Assembly (NCBI GenBank): GCA_900155495.1
Contig: FTLJ01000311.1
Coordinates: forward strand, 1-64,000
Origin: Porogramme epimiltina
Lineage: Eukaryota > Basidiomycota > Agaricomycetes > Polyporales > Polyporaceae
Length of the DNA: 64,000 bases
Direction: 5' to 3'
A program made the translations under genes and the position numbers. The stretch's first letter is position 1, and each line of letters starts with the position of its first letter. Positions 1 through 13,994 of the stretch are shown in pieces. Under the pieces are notes generated by a model that had not been told where the DNA came from, made no database searches, and saw only the letters and a list, made by a program, of their open reading frames with translations.

Positions 1-3000
1 CCCCCCCCCCCCCCCGCCCCGCCCCCGCCCTCCCCCCCCCCGCCACTGTCCCCGCCTCCCCGTCTGCCCGCCCGCCCACACTCGCCCTCTACTCACCCCT
101 CCCTGCGCGCGCCCACGCCGCCGTCCGTTATCGCACCCACGTCTACCCCCGTCGTCGCGCAGCCCTGTTCGCTTCCCGGCCCCGCCGCTTCTCTGATCCC
201 CTCACCGCTACGCGCGACGCAGACGCCCCCGACACATTACATCACTCCGAAGCTTGTTTTTATAGACGCTCGTCTGCTCGCGTGTACGCCGCGTGATCAG
301 CCCCCCTCCCGCCGCCGCCATATTATTTTCCACCCCCATTTTTTCTGCGCATTTTCCTCGCCGCGCGCCCGCCACACGCGTCGGCCTCCCCGTTTCAGCA
401 CGCTCCTCCTGCTCAGATCGCGCAGTCCGACCGTGCCCGCCCGCGCGCCCGTGCGCCCGTACACCTGCGCGCGCGCTCGGCGCCCCCTCAGGCCGTGTGT
501 GTGTGTGCCTTCGCGTGCCCCGCTCACGCTCGCTCGCTCGCCCGCTCGGGCGCGATGCGGCCTGTGCCTCGCGCAATATCCGGGCCGTGCTGCACGCCAT
601 TCCGGCGCGTCTCGCCCCGCTGATCGGGCCCGTCCCGCCGCGCGGCGCTCCCTTCCGCCGCCCCCTTCCGGAACGGACCTGTCGGTGGGCACGGCTGAAC
701 CGAAAAGTGCGCCCGCGCTTCCCGTTCCGCGCAGAGTTCCAGCGGACGGCTTCCATCGCCCAGGCGACGGACACCTGCCACCGTGGGCTCGCTCGCCCTC
801 CTCCCTTCTTCCCCTTGGCCACTCCAGACAGAGGAGACGCGCCCGCCGCCGCCCCCCATTCCGCGCCCAGCGGTGCGCTTCCCCCCCCCCTTGCTCGCAA
901 AACATATCGTGCGAAAAGACACCGCGCCCCTCTGTTCCGCCCTCTCGGACTTTGCGCGCGCTCCCACCCCGCGCTGCGACTTACCCGGCCTCGCCGCCAC
1001 GGCCCACCCCCTCCCCGACAGCGCGCGCGCTCCAACGCGACAGCAGCCATCGGAGGCCCTGGTGCGCCCCCCACCGCCAACAGAGCACCTGCACACCAGC
1101 CCGCCATCACGCCAGATTCGCGCCTGTGTGCTCATGTGGGCCCCTTCGCCAGCCGCGCAGCGCGCCTCCCACCCACTCCGCGCGCGAGTCGTGAGCGCCG
1201 AGCGAGGTGAGTTCCCTACGCACATCGCCCCGCCCCCATCTCCCTGCGCGCCCGAACAAATGAGTCCCAGACCTGCCGTGGGGCTGTCAGATGCGGTGGC
1301 CCGCAGCGCGTCGCCGGGGCCGCGTCCCCTTCGCCCCCCTCGTGCTTGCGGACATGCATGGATCCAGGATCGCGAGCGACCGCGCACACGAACGCGGACG
1401 CTCGCGCGATCGCCCGCCCCACCCGCCCACCACCCTTCCCCACCGCGACGTGTACTTAGGAGGAGGCCCCGGGGATCCCTGTCCCTGCGGTCTGTCGATC
1501 TGGCGCGGGTGGTGGGCGATGGGTGGGTGGGTGGTGGACCGCAAAGGGCGCCCGAGCGCCGCGAGCGCGGGCCACCGCCGCCGCCGCCTGCCCCATCCCC
1601 CCCCCCCTCTCTACGTATACCTGGCAGCCCGATCTGCTTCCCGCCTACCCGGACACATACAGGAGAAAGAAGCCGCGAAGCCGCACGTCGACGCCCGCCC
1701 CACTCGCCCGTCCCGCGCGCCCGCGCGCGTGCGGACGCGCGTACGTACGCCGTCACGTAACAAAGTGGCAATCCTCGCTCGCCTTCTCGACGGTGGCGTC
1801 GCTTCCCGCGCCGGGCGCGAAGGCAAAGGTGCACGCGCGCGCGCGGACAGGCTGCAGGGAGAAGAAGGGGAGGCGATCGCCCCTGGCGCGGCGGGTCGCG
1901 CGCACGCTCCACTTCCATCGCGCCCCCGTCGGGGGCACGATCTCGGGGCTGCGATGGGCGTATTGTCGATTGTACGCGTGTTATCTATCTGGGAGGGCGA
2001 GATGCCCGCCTGCCCGCCTGCGGCGGGCCCGACTGACGCCGTGCTTACTGCCTGTATCGCGCGCGCCACCAACAGCGATCCCCACCCGAGCCCGCGCAGA
2101 TGGCGTGCGCGCGAAGAAGACGGCGAGCCCCATGGCGACGGCGCGCACCGCCGCGGTTCGTGGACGCACCGCGACGGGGTGGGGTGCGCATTGCGAACCT
2201 CTGCCCCCTCACGAGATCAGGTCTCGAGACCTGCCTGCACCGCAACTGCGCTGCCCGGCCGCTTCGGACGTCGATGAAGACGCCGCGCCGTCGCCGTTCT
2301 CGTCGTCGCTGTCGTCGTCGTCGTCGTTCGCGCGCGCGCGCGAGAGAGAGAGGGGCAGCGGCGCGCGACCTTCTCTCTTTCAATGCACACATCCGGACCC
2401 GGTCCACCCCACCCTCGCAGCGCGATCGCCCTCCCTCGCGCCGTCGCGTTATGGCATTCCTTCCCTAGGGCGCTGCACACCTAGATCGCCCGTTCTCGCA
2501 CGGCGAAGGTCGCCACTCCTAATACTGAACCTCGCACGCACGCATGTCCGCGGGTCGCTGGCCGCTCGCGGCGCGCGGCAGCAGGGACGCGGCGGGCGGG
2601 CACGGACGCAATATCTCGCCCGGCCTGGCATCGGGCGGGCTCGTCCCCGCCCGACGCAGCGCGGCACCGCCTCCCGAGAGAGAGAGAGAGGCCCATCCGT
2701 CCGTCCGCCTGTCTGCGTGCTCGGTGCTTCCCCGGGCCCTCGTCGATACCTTGCCCTGCCGCCGCGCCCGCCGGCCAACAGGGAGCACCCGCCCGCCGGC
2801 CACCGCGTATGTGCTATCCGCTTCATGGACCGCAATATCCGTCCTCTCCTCGAGCCCGCGCGCCTGTGCGCGTTCGAGAAGGGCGCAGAAGCCCGCGCTG
2901 GGCAGACGTACCTCGGCGCGGACGCTCGCTCCGGCGCGCTCACGGCGTTCCCACCGCGCGCGCCGGGGAGAGAGCCCCGGCACCCGCAGGCTGCAGCAGG

Positions 3001-4760
3001 CCGCGCCGGCTGGCCCAGGTGGCCCCGATCAGCCCGCACGGCCGTGTATGCGCGCGCGCGCGTCCGTGCGTCTGTGTCCCAGTTTTTTTTGCATATTTTT
3101 CTCGCAGCGCGGGGGAGGGGAGGAAAGAAGCACCCGTGTAGGGCGGCGTCCAGGGCTGGCAGCGCGGGCACGGGCGCGGGCGCGGGCGAGACGCAGCGTG
3201 CGATCCCGCCGTGCAAGCTGTGCAGCTCGCGTGCGCCTGAAGGGGGCACCCGCGCACGAATGGACGACGGCACGACCGGCCGCTTCTTCTCTTTCACGTT
3301 CCTCCTTCGAGCCCGCCGCTGTTCGCGCCGCGCTCGCCTCCCCCGCGACGCGCCGCCTCGCCCCACCCACCCAACCCAGTGCCGCCCGCGGCGACGCAGC
3401 AGGAGCAGCAGTGGCAGTAGCAACGCCAACAACAGCAGTCCCCGTCCTACCCGCCCGCGGCGGGGGAGGCTTCTTCGAAAATCGCGCCGCTGCTCGCTGC
3501 CGTATGCGGCGCGCGTTCTCCGCGACCGCCCGCCGGCGCGCGACGGGGAAGGGCGCGGCTCACGTACGACGCCCAGCTTCCCCTCCCCCCACCGGCCCTC
3601 GCTGCGCCCCTGCTGCTCCCCGCGGCGGCGCGGGATCGACGCCGCCGCCCCTCGTGTGCGCGCGCGCGGGGCAGTCGCGCTGCCCCCGCGGGCCGCGGGC
3701 CCCCAACCTTGGGCCTTAGACGACGGCGCGTCGACGATGGCCCGCCGCCCGCCGCCCATCCGCCTGCCTGTTCAGGCCGCTTACGGCCTTGCCTGCGACA
3801 GCGCCCGCCTTCCCGTCGCACGTCTTGCCCAAGTCGCCCCCGTCGCCTCCCCATTTCCTCCCAGCCACCCCCGTCTGTCCGTTCGGCGTCGCGACCCCGC
3901 GACGCGTCCGGGCCGCCGTCGCATCGCGAGCAGTAACAGTGGCAGCAGGACACCCCAGTGCTCCCGATATTTTATTAATTGCCCGCGCGCCACACCCGCG
4001 CCCGAGGCCCGAGGGTGTCCTGGCGCCCTCCAGGCTCCCGTGGCGGCGGCTGTGGCGCTCGGGCTCTCTGGGGGCCCTGCCCGCCCCACCTCACCTCATC
4101 CAGATCCCAGCGCGCTCCCCTCCCGGCCCCAGTGTGGCCACTGGGCGACGACACCACCGGCACGCAGGCGCCGGAAGGGGGCGGAGGCGGCGCGCGCCAC
4201 CATCTGATCGCAGAGGCGCCCTGCGCCCTGCATCCTGCCTCCTGCATCCTGCGCACTGATAGCGCGCGCGCGCGAGGGGTAGGGCAGGGTGCGGGGCGGG
4301 GCCGCCGGCCGGTGGGGAAAGATGGACGCACCGGGGCCCGGATGCGGGTGCGGATGGCGAGATGGACGAACGGATGGATGGGCATCGAGTGGAGCAGGGC
4401 ACCCGGTGCGCCCGCCCTGCTTGTTTCGCCCTCCCGCGCACCGCAGCTGTGCAGCACACGGGACGGGGAGAGGGGGGCCGCCCACCGTGCAGGTCCAAGG
4501 TCCCCCCGATCCCCCCGTCGACAGCATTCCGCGGATCAAAGGCCCCACCCGCGTCCAACCCCGTCCAGGACCGACTTTTTTTTAATGAACCGCGTCGCAC
4601 CTGCCACCGCCAGGCGGCGCGCGACAGAGGGCGCCGGTAATTGCGCCCCCCCCCCCTCACGCACCTCCGCGCCCTCGTGCGTGCCCCGCTCCCCCTTTTG
4701 GGCAGCGCACGATCGCGGCCGGGCAGCGGCTGCGACGCGGGCGCGGTCGTAATCACTTAC

Positions 4761-4797
4761 GCAGAATATGCAGAATATGCAGAATTATATGCAGAAC
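4761..4797. repeat. Short tandem repeat, unit about 9 bp
   Basis: The unit GCAGAATAT occurs twice in a row, then as a lengthened copy (GCAGAATTATAT) and a truncated GCAGAAC. It is an AT-rich island inside otherwise very GC-rich sequence. No function is evident. Confidence 0.8.
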
Positions 4798-7700
4798 CTC
4801 CTGCGCGCACGCATCCGTCCACGCTCGACACCACTGGCAACCGCGACCGCGACGGCCGCCGGGTGCGCTACCGACCAGAGACCAGAGTTCATTCTGCTCA
4901 ACGCTTCACCCAGGCGCGCCGCCGGCCCCTGCGGCATCCGACGTCGACGCCCACCTCGCGGGTCCCTCCCCTCCAACCTCAGACCTCCGGCCCCTGTGCG
5001 CGTGGACCCCCGCCGCCACCACCACCGGCGGCCCGCCCCGCCCCCCCGTCGCGAGGCTGAGGGACCCGCCGGGACGGCGGGGCCGAGATCGGGGCGCGGA
5101 GAGGCTGAGGGGTGGCGAACGGGGCGGGACGCGCACGCCCTGGGCCTGGCTGACCGACCCGACCCGACTCGCGCCCCCTGCTCATCTCCCAGGTCCCTCT
5201 ACGATCGATCCGGTGTCATATCCCTGGTCTCACCTCCCCGAGGATGCCCCGCGCGTCCGCGGGGTGGCAGCTTGGCACTCAATGGCAGAGAGGGGGGGGC
5301 TGGTGCCGGCACCGCCCTCCCTCCCGCGTCCGGGTACGTGCCCCGCACACTCTCTCTGTCAGCACCCTCCCCGCCCCCGAACGCGCACGCACTGAGCAAA
5401 TTTGGCGGCGGTGCGTCCCGTCCCCGGACGCCGTGGACGTGCGCCGTCACCTATCTCCGACGGTGCTGCTGCCCAGCCAACTCATTTTTTCCGCGCGACG
5501 CGAGTTTCGACATTATCGCGCGGCGCCGCCGGAAAATGAAGAGGCGGACGCGGAGGGGAAGGGGAGGGGGGGCTGGTGGAACGCGGAACCTCGCTCGGTA
5601 CCGAGAGGGCTCCCGGCCCGCGCGCCGCGCACGCGGAGCCGCCGGCTCAGCGTTCTGTCAGCCCGGTGTGTCTCCAATGTCCATCCCTCCCCCCTCCCTT
5701 CCTGACGGCGTCAGCCGTGCGTTCTCATCGACGACGGCGGCGGCGGCGGGACACGAGACGGCCAGCAAGGGAACGGCCAAGGCCAAGCCGACAGATAGGG
5801 GGCAGCAGCAGCCCGCAGACGGCTCGGAGCATGCGGAGGGGGCGCGGCCTGTCGCCTCGCTCCCGCGACTGTTGAGAGACGTCCGGCTGGGGGATCTCGC
5901 GGCGCACCGCCAGGGAGCTTCCCTGGCGGCGATACGGCCGTCGGGCGAGAAGCCTGCGGGGGTTGTTGTCGGCTCGGCCGCCCCCGCCTCCTTCCTCATA
6001 CGCCGCTCGGACCTCCGTTCTCCGCCAGCTGGAAGGGCGTGCGTGCGGCTGGCTGGGGGAGCCGGACAGGTGATTGCGGCGGCGGGAGCGGGGCGGCGGC
6101 TGGTCTGTCCTCGCCGATGACAGTGCATTGCCAAGCGGCACTCACGAGGAAGAGCTCGAGCAGATATTGTCAGCGAAGCACGTCACGCGCCGCTCGGAGA
6201 CGGTCACCGCCCCTGAGGTGGTTTCGTTCAGTAGCTGATGGCTGTGTGCCCAAATCTCCGTGGTTCAATCCCTCCCGTCATCCTGTAACGTTCAGCCGCC
6301 GAATTTACGAGCCGCGCACGCGGCAGCAAAAGCCTACCTGCCGATCTAGGTTTCGAGCGGACGACCTAGAACCCCGATTCGTTCCTCGCGCTAGGTTTTG
6401 CGGACGGTTTGCCTTCGGACGGGCTCGCGAACTGGGATCTCAATAATTCGTTTCGGGAAGGAGGCAGCACCCACCCGCCCGCAGGTGCTGACAGCGCGAC
6501 ACACTCGAGAAGGCGTCCGTCCGGGGCGTGAACTGCGCGGGAGTCGGACATCTCCAGCGCGGGATCATGGCATCTGTCCACGCGCCCGACAACAAGGGCT
6601 GGCAAGGGTCCGTCGGCGGCGAGCGCCCACACTGTAAACTGCGGTCTGTCCAAGAAGCCCCACCTGCCCGTCGGTCGACCCTGCGTGCGCTCCCACCCCC
6701 GCGCGCGGCCGTTCTTCGACGCCCCCCTAGTCTCCCAGAGGGCCCGCGCACGAGAACACAACACACAGCGCAGCGCAGCGCACCGCTCGCCGGCGACGAC
6801 GACCCCGGGCGTCAGCACCGACACGCAGCGTGCACGCCTGCTCTGTAATCGGTCACCGACGACGGACGACGGACGGCCTTCTCGACTTCGCGCAATCGCG
6901 CTGCGCGCACCTGACCGCCCTGCCCTGCCCTGCAGCGCGGCGCTCGCCGTGGGTGGGCCCGCTCACCCTGCGCGGGGCCCTCAGATGCGCGGCGGGGCTG
7001 GAGATGTGGCGTCAGAGTTCGCGGGGGGCGGTACGGTGCAACGTAAAGGCCCTACACAGCTCCGATCCAAGGAATTCGCGCGTCGAAACGCGGGAAGCCC
7101 ACCACGCACGCCCCCGTTGCCCCCCTGGAGCCCCCGCCCTCCCCACACGCCCACTGCCGCCCCTCGCCCGTGCGAGCCGCCGGCGGGCGTCCCTTCCCTC
7201 GCTCGCGCTTGCGCCTCCAAGCGCGGGCAGAATTCGAACGCAAAGCGTGAATTTGATCCCGTCAGAACGTTCTCCCGGACTCGCCAACCCCCCCCCCTCC
7301 ATCTTCCCCAAGACGGCTGCAGAGCTCGCGAGGCCAACGGTCGCTCCCCGCCCGCTCTGGACGCCCGCCGCTCCTCGAGCCCGCACCGCGTCCGCCGCGC
7401 CCGGCCAGCTTCGACGCCTTCGCGTTCCCCACCCCAGCCGCACGACCCCTGGTCGGTCGTCACGCCGCAAGTAGACGAACTCCCCAACGCATCGCCTCGA
7501 GGGCCGTCTCCCAAGAAGCGCAGCTTCGAGTTCGGATTCGGCTTCGGGCTCGGGTGCCTTCGACTTCTCCCGCCGTCCAGCCTGCCCGCCCGCCCACCGA
7601 CCCGACCCGACCCGACCCCGCGTGCGCCCCCCCCTCTCAGTCGCGAGGGCAAGCGGCCGCAGGCGGCGGGGGTCGCAAGCGCGCGCGAGAAGAAGGCACG

Positions 7701-8152
7701 CACGTCTGTTTTGTACGTACGGGGCGCAGCGCCACGCTTGGCACGTAAATATGTGGTTGTCGTCGTCGAGGACGTCGCCCGCAGCGCAGCCAGGTCAACG
7801 TCCAGGCCAGAGGAGAGGCGCCATCCCCTCTCGTCGCGACCGCGCTCGCCTGGGTTGCGCGCTATCGGGCGCCCGGCCGCGCTGTCCCCGAATGGGCATA
7901 TGAGCCCTCCCGGCCCTGGCGCCGCGGCGCGGGCGGCAGCAAAGGCTCCGCGCGTGCGTGCGCACGCTGTAAGTACCCCCGGCCGTCTGGCGGAATGGCG
8001 GCATGCATGCACGCCTGACGTCGGAGTGGTGGGGGAGGGGCTGCACACGAGTCGAACCGCGGGCGCGACGACGTGGGCCCGGGAGGCGATCTGCGCGTCT
8101 TGTCTCGGGAAGCTTCCCGCTCGCGTCACCGTCGGCGAAGCTGTCTCGCCTC

Positions 8153-8202
8153 GGGGTGGGGGGGGGGGGGGGGGGANNGGGGGGGGGGGGGGGGGGGGGG
8201 GG
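8153..8202. other. Poly-G tract containing an assembly gap
   Basis: A run of G broken only by one T and the bases ANN. The two unknown bases at 8,177-8,178 mark unresolved sequence, so the true length of the tract and the contiguity of the two sides are uncertain. G-runs of this kind can fold into quadruplexes, and they also commonly arise as sequencing artefacts. Confidence 0.9.
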
Positions 8203-9300
8203 ACAGGCTGCAATTCGGGATGCCCATCAGGATCAGCGCGCCCGCGGCGAGCGCTGCCCACAGGCGGGCGCAGGGGGGCGCTGTGTGGCGGTTGTGGTTG
8301 GTAAAAGGCACCAGATGCGGGCCGTGGGAGTACCGCAGGGATGTGCGCCACGTTACCAAACGTTACGAGACGCGCCCGGGTGTCCACCTGGGCGCGATGG
8401 GCATGTGCCATCTCGTCATGTCCCATTTGGCCTTGCGTAGGCTTTTGGGCCCAGCGCGATGGAGCCCTCGTCCTGCGCCCTCTCGAGCCACGCGCTGGGG
8501 CAGGGGCCGCCCAGACGAACCTCGTTGCGTGGCACGGCGACGGCGCCAAAGGAGAATATTGGCTTTGATATTCCAGACTGACGGTGCACGACGCGGGCGT
8601 TTTGCTGATAAAGTGGCAAGCACGCAAGGCTCTTGTTCTGGACGGCAGGACGCAGCCCCGCGTGATAAAATATACCGCGCGCCTCGCATGTGGGCGTCGG
8701 GCTGCAAGCGGATGCTCGTGCTTCGCGTTCGTTTTCGCGCGCGTGTCGTGCCCCCGCCGCGAAGTCGATAACCACGCGGGAGGCGCCCGGCGGACGCGGT
8801 GGCTCCCCACCCGCAGCCGGGCCCAGATGCGGCGGGTGTCCGGCACCGGCGTGGCACGGCGGGACGAGCGCCGACGGGAGGCCGCATCCCGCCGTGCCGG
8901 ATGGCCATTCCGGCGAACGTTCTTCGGCGCGGGCGATCGGTATCGGTATCGGGGGCCCAGCCACCGATCATGACGTGCGTCGTGCGCCGTTCCGAATCCG
9001 AACCCGAATCCGAATCCGAGGCCCTCCTCCGAACCCGCCAGCGCCCCTTGCAGTGCCGGACACGCTGGCGCTGGCGCCTGCGCACTCCTGTTTGCTTGCC
9101 GCGTCGTCCCGCGCCCGCGCCTCTCCGCCTTCGCGACGTCGAGAGCCTCGTCACCACCTCGTCACCCGTGTTTTGATGCGGCGGAGGAGCAGCGCGCCAG
9201 CCACGCCGCCCCGCTCTGACAGAAGACCCTCCCGGCAACATCTCACCGCGTCGCAGGTGCCCGCTCGTCCCGCGACAGCTTGATCCTGTCCTGATCTGCC

Positions 9301-12300
9301 CTGCAGGGAAGCCCCCGCCGATTCGTTGCGACTGGGGCTTCGTGCGTAGGATTTAGGTAAACTGAGTAGCCGACGGACGTAGGTCGCCGCAGACCCGTCT
9401 GCGGACCCGAGAACGTGTTCTGGATTTGTGAAGACCCAGGGGCCCCATACGCGTTGACGTCTGCATGAGTTTTGAGGTCGGTGTGTGTTTGCTGAGCCTG
9501 GATGACGCAGTGCCGACCGAAACGGAAGCGTAAGCACCTGCACACTTCTCGTGTGCCTGTGGCGCGAATCTGGTTCAAGGCCTCCCTACCTTACACATCT
9601 CGGGCCGGCCGCACCGGTTGATATTTTTATTCTGCGTGTCTAGAAATAGCTCCCGTGTACGTCCACAAGTGCTGCGCCGAGTATCCAACGTGTCGAACGG
9701 ATTCGGTTGAAAGGATAGAAGTGTAGCGATCCAAATACACGAAGAATTTGCGCGACAAGCCTCGTACGCGCCTGGCTACAGCGAGAGAGGGCGAGAGTTG
9801 TGTTCTGACGTATTCTCGAAGTACTTAGACTAACAATGTTCCACCGGCCAGTGCAGGCCTGCAGTGCACGGTCAGTGTACGGTCATCGGGTGCTGCTTAA
9901 GGGTTCGTACCTACATAGCGCCGCCTAGCGTTATAGAATTACGTGTTACCGGTAGAAGTCCGAGACAGGTCCGTGCCTCTAGATCAGCTCCGCGCTGGCT
10001 TGTGGGTGTATGGTGCGCCACATTGTCCAGCGACACCTCTTGGCATTCAGCGTCCTCTGGAATGGGCTAAGACCTTGTGCTTTCCAGAGCCGGGTGGTTG
10101 GTGTGGAGGAAATGATGCTTTGGTGAGATGTCGCAGAAAGCAAAACGTCCGTCACTCCCATCGGGGCAAACACCATGCTAGTTGGCCTGTAGGTCTCCTT
10201 CTCAGCTGCGCTGAAATGATCCTGATATGTTCCGCCGTATGGGAGGAACACTGCGAGCCCTGAAGGCACGGAGAAAGGAAGCACATGAGTATCTATCGCG
10301 AACACGGGATAGCGTCTACGCACCGGAAACTGCATGGCCGCATATTCCGTGTCCAGCAGGTGCGATGCTGCAGCGCTTCGACCGTCCTAGCAGCTCTCGA
10401 CTCCGGTCTACTAACATGGCCTGAATGCCGGAGGGCGCACTAGCAGCAGGCCACAACGCAGCTAGAAGCACCCAGCGGGCCTCGTTAACGTACACCCCGC
10501 CTTCGCGGAGTGCCCTCGGCGGGCGTCATGAACCGTTCACCAACGGGGCTCACGGGGCCCCGGCCTGGAGCTCCATAGCATCGCCCGCGGCGCGATCGTC
10601 AGGCGATCTGCTGTAGGTCCGCGAGCAGCGAGCAAGACCGAGACGATGCGCTCGATAAGCTGCGCAATATACCTCGGAAAGGGCATGGCCCCGCATCCGC
10701 GGGCAGAAGGCCCTGGGCAGCGAGGGGGGGGTGGCCCGCCAGCCGCGCCCCGGCGCGAGGAAGGGCGCGTCGGCAGCCTGGGCACCCCGGACGCCGGACG
10801 CCGCATCGAAGCGCCCGCCTGACCTGGCCCGTGGGGGCAAGGCTTCGCCCTCTCGTCGCCTACCATCAGGCGCAGAACGCGCGCGGGCTTCTGCTCCGAG
10901 CGCGCTCGGAGTGAGCATCGCAGCAGCGCGACAGCGGTGGGGCGTGGAAGATGGCGGATCGTCGATCTGGCGAGTTGAGAGGCGCGGAGGGGGGAGGGGA
11001 TCCGTTCAGGTTAGGGTTGTCGGCGCGATGAGCGGCAAGCTTGGACGCTTGGGACGCGGGTGATGTTGCGATATGATAGCGTTGTCAGTATCTGACCGGC
11101 GGCAGGTGATTGCGGGCCTGAAGTGCCTATCGGGGCGGGCTGGCGGGCTGAGCTGCAGCATGCATGTTGTAAGACGTCATGGGGCGGGGCGGGGCAGGGT
11201 TGGACAAACCAGCATCTGGGCATGGACGATGGGCGGACCCGTGGTGTTGTGGGGTTACGGTGGTTGCGCAAAGGCGGGGCCTTCTCTCCAGCCGCGAGCC
11301 CAGGCGAGTCCGAAGAATCCGGGAATGATGTAGATCCGAGTCCCAGAAGTGGCGCGCGTACGCCAACGGTCACTGACGCACGTCCACAGCGCGCCACGGC
11401 GCAGTGGGGAAAAAAGTCCCCTTCGAGCCCTTGTTTAGTTACGAGCGTCCATGAAGGAGGCAGACATGTCAGCGGGAATTGTTAGGTTCGTGATGGGACA
11501 ACGACATACTGTGTCCGGTCAGAGATGTATGGGGCGGAGGCGCCGACGCCGGTGGGCTCATGACCCGTGGCCGAGTGCCGGGGGGCATTCAGGTTTGACC
11601 GTGAGCGAATGGAAGTTGTGCAGCCAGAGGTCCAGAGTGCCGGGCCTGGTGGCGCGCCTGGAGACCTGGTCGCCAGTCCACACGTGTTGGGGTTCTCTAA
11701 CGCCAGGGAATACACACGTAAACGGGAAACGTGCGGATTGTGGTAGAAGAGTCTTGATGAGTCGCTGAGTGGTCGAGACACAATCATAACGTTCATCGGT
11801 CGGAGACTGTATGCTCGACATCATACTGCGCAGCGTTGTGAGGAGCCTGTGGTCAAGCCCGTGCCAAGCGTTCCCTCGCATTGGGTCTGCGCTGTTTAGA
11901 CGTTTTCGGTACGACGGAGCTCTGGATTTGCGTTTATTCCACTGTAATGAGGGGTTGTTTGGGGGGTTAGTATTGAATATTTGATTGCATAATAGTGGGG
12001 TCTGCCATACGTCAAGGATTGCATTTGTGAACTTGGGAGGGGCGTTGGTAGGACACTGGATGATAATCTTATTCACGAAAACGCTGCGCGACACCGTGTC
12101 AGCGCGATCCTATAAGCAAGTCAAATGCGGAGTGAGACTTTAACAAAGCAAAGCATGAGAGTAAAGTGGCGCACGCAATATCTCCATCGGGTAGGCAACG
12201 AGGACGTCCAACCAGTCCCTGCCAATCATACTGGACGGGTCGCGCCCTCGAACCTACGCCGGTGCCGTCGAAGTCTGCGAAGAATATGACGCCATTTCCA

Positions 12301-13994
12301 GCCAACTGCGGGCGTCATTAGAGTTGTTTCCATGACCGCGTCAGGCAGGATGCACGTACCCATGTGCCGAATTCCCATGGAGGGCAGCCTCCGCGCCGTA
12401 AGGCACTCGGCGTTATCTTCCCCGTACGGCGCTGAGCCTCGCAAACCGGTCGGCCGAGGTCCCGCACCAACAGAAGAGCTGCCTCTTGGGTGTTCTGGTC
12501 TTGTTCGCGAGCGCCACGGATGCCGACAGATTTATGGAAGCATCCGGGCATACTCTTCGGGCGGCTGCATAGACGACCGAGAGCATATGTCGGAGGGTCG
12601 GAGACAGAAACGGGACGGGGATGTCCATGCGCGCACATCGAGCTTCCATGTCATGAGACACATGTTGCGAACATTAGTATGTGGTCATTCTGACAAACAT
12701 ACGTCGGATGCATCCCGACGAGCGCAAAAACAACAGAATAACTTGTTAGCTTGTCTAGGTTGCAATGCGGGGTCTAGTGTGATAAGCACGGTCATACCTC
12801 AGCGAACAGACCTGCAGGCCGTATCCAGCAAGTCCAAAGTGCAATTGCGGACACGAGGGCTATCGTGGAGGGTGGCCCATCGAAGACGACGAGGGCACAA
12901 CGGATGTGCATCCATTGCTGTTCCGACGCGGCGTTAGGACAACTCGCTGGCTGAGAAAGTGCGCAAAGGAGGACGTACGTGTGAACGAGGCTCCCAGCAG
13001 CTTCCTGCTAACCGACCAGATTACCACTCGATTGCCATTCGAACTCAAGAAGTAAGGGTGTTCTTTCAACGATCCCTACACATCGAACCCTCTTGTGAGC
13101 AGCGCGAGGGCAGGTCCCCCGAAGATTTTCCTGGCATCGAAGGTACATTTGGGTACGCGCGGCTGACTTTGACGCCGGGAAGAGAAGTTTAATTTGTTAC
13201 CCTAACCGCCGTACAAGGAGAACCCTCGTACCTGGGGCAGCGCTGCGGCTGGCTTCGGGGCGGCACCGAGGCTGCGAATCCTGAGGCACGTTGTTGTGGA
13301 GAAGGCACTCCGTCGACACAACACCAGGCTACTTCCCACAAGTTCTGTTATGATCCAAATTCAATATAATCCCACAGCAGCTGAGATCTATTTTCATGAC
13401 TCACAGATTGATTACCACCCTAACATACACCGTAGCTCGGGAAAGAAGGCGACTTGATTCCATATACCTCACTGCAAGTTCAAACAGAAAGAGAGTCAGT
13501 ACCAGAACAGACGTTTTGCAGACTAGCATACCATGAACTACATTCTCACATCTCCCTGTACTCTTTCACACCGAAGCGGCAGCTACATGGTCTGTTTGGT
13601 GGTAAATTATGCAAGTTCCTTGTGTTATTTGTCCGCAGTGACAATGCACTGCTACTGGGATGCATCGTGTGTATACCCTGCCACATGGATGCTGGGGACT
13701 TCCTTGAGGTTCACGTGATTTCTTGCGCCATGTTTTGGAAATGAGACAACACTATAGCTACAGTGCGAGTGTTCGCTGCTGGGAGAATGGACGGTAACTT
13801 GAGGCTTGCTCAGAAAGACGCGTCGGTCACTGTGACTGAACAAAGCTGGGTTGCTCACGTGGTCCACGTCACATCTCCACAATGAACGGCCGCAGTCACA
13901 GGCGACGCCTCTTCGTCGTTGACCACTATCCACTTTATCCACTTGCTGTCCACCCATACAACCCTCCTTGATCTTTCCCGATTGCAGTTCAACA
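9301..13994. other. Intergenic region, no supportable gene
   Basis: About 4.7 kb of roughly balanced base composition, unlike the GC-rich tract to its left. Only short open frames are present and none shows a domain, a consistent exon chain or a clear start. I see no terminal repeats or transposase motifs. The last few hundred bases presumably hold the promoter of the RING-finger gene. Confidence 0.6.

Larger units (their letters stand above)
1..9300. other. GC-rich, C-skewed tract without a recognisable gene
   Basis: About 9.3 kb of extremely GC-rich DNA, dominated by C on the plus strand at its left end and full of CpG and GCGC runs. Stop codons are rare by composition alone, so long open frames exist on both strands (one of 894 codons at 1,523-4,207), but they encode Arg/Pro/Ala-rich sequence with no domain, no shared frame preference and overlapping counterparts in other frames. 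I see no convincing splice-bounded gene. Base composition drops abruptly near 9,300. Low-complexity pieces include a C-run at 1-15, GTC repeats near 2,305-2,328 followed by CG and GA runs, a 9-bp tandem near 4,761-4,797, a CCGAC repeat near 7,597-7,620 and a CCGAAT-type repeat near 8,991-9,020. Confidence 0.7.

Noticed and set aside
1..60. Telomeric end at the left edge
   Set aside because: The C-rich start lacks TTAGGG/CCCTAA repeats; no array of that unit was seen anywhere in the window.
1523..4207. An 894-codon open frame in the GC-rich tract
   Set aside because: High GC removes stop codons in all phases; overlapping long frames exist on both strands, and the product is Arg/Pro/Ala-rich without domain, start context or introns.
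9301..13994. Transposon remnants in the gene-free left region
   Set aside because: No terminal repeats, target duplications, reverse transcriptase or transposase motifs could be read by eye.
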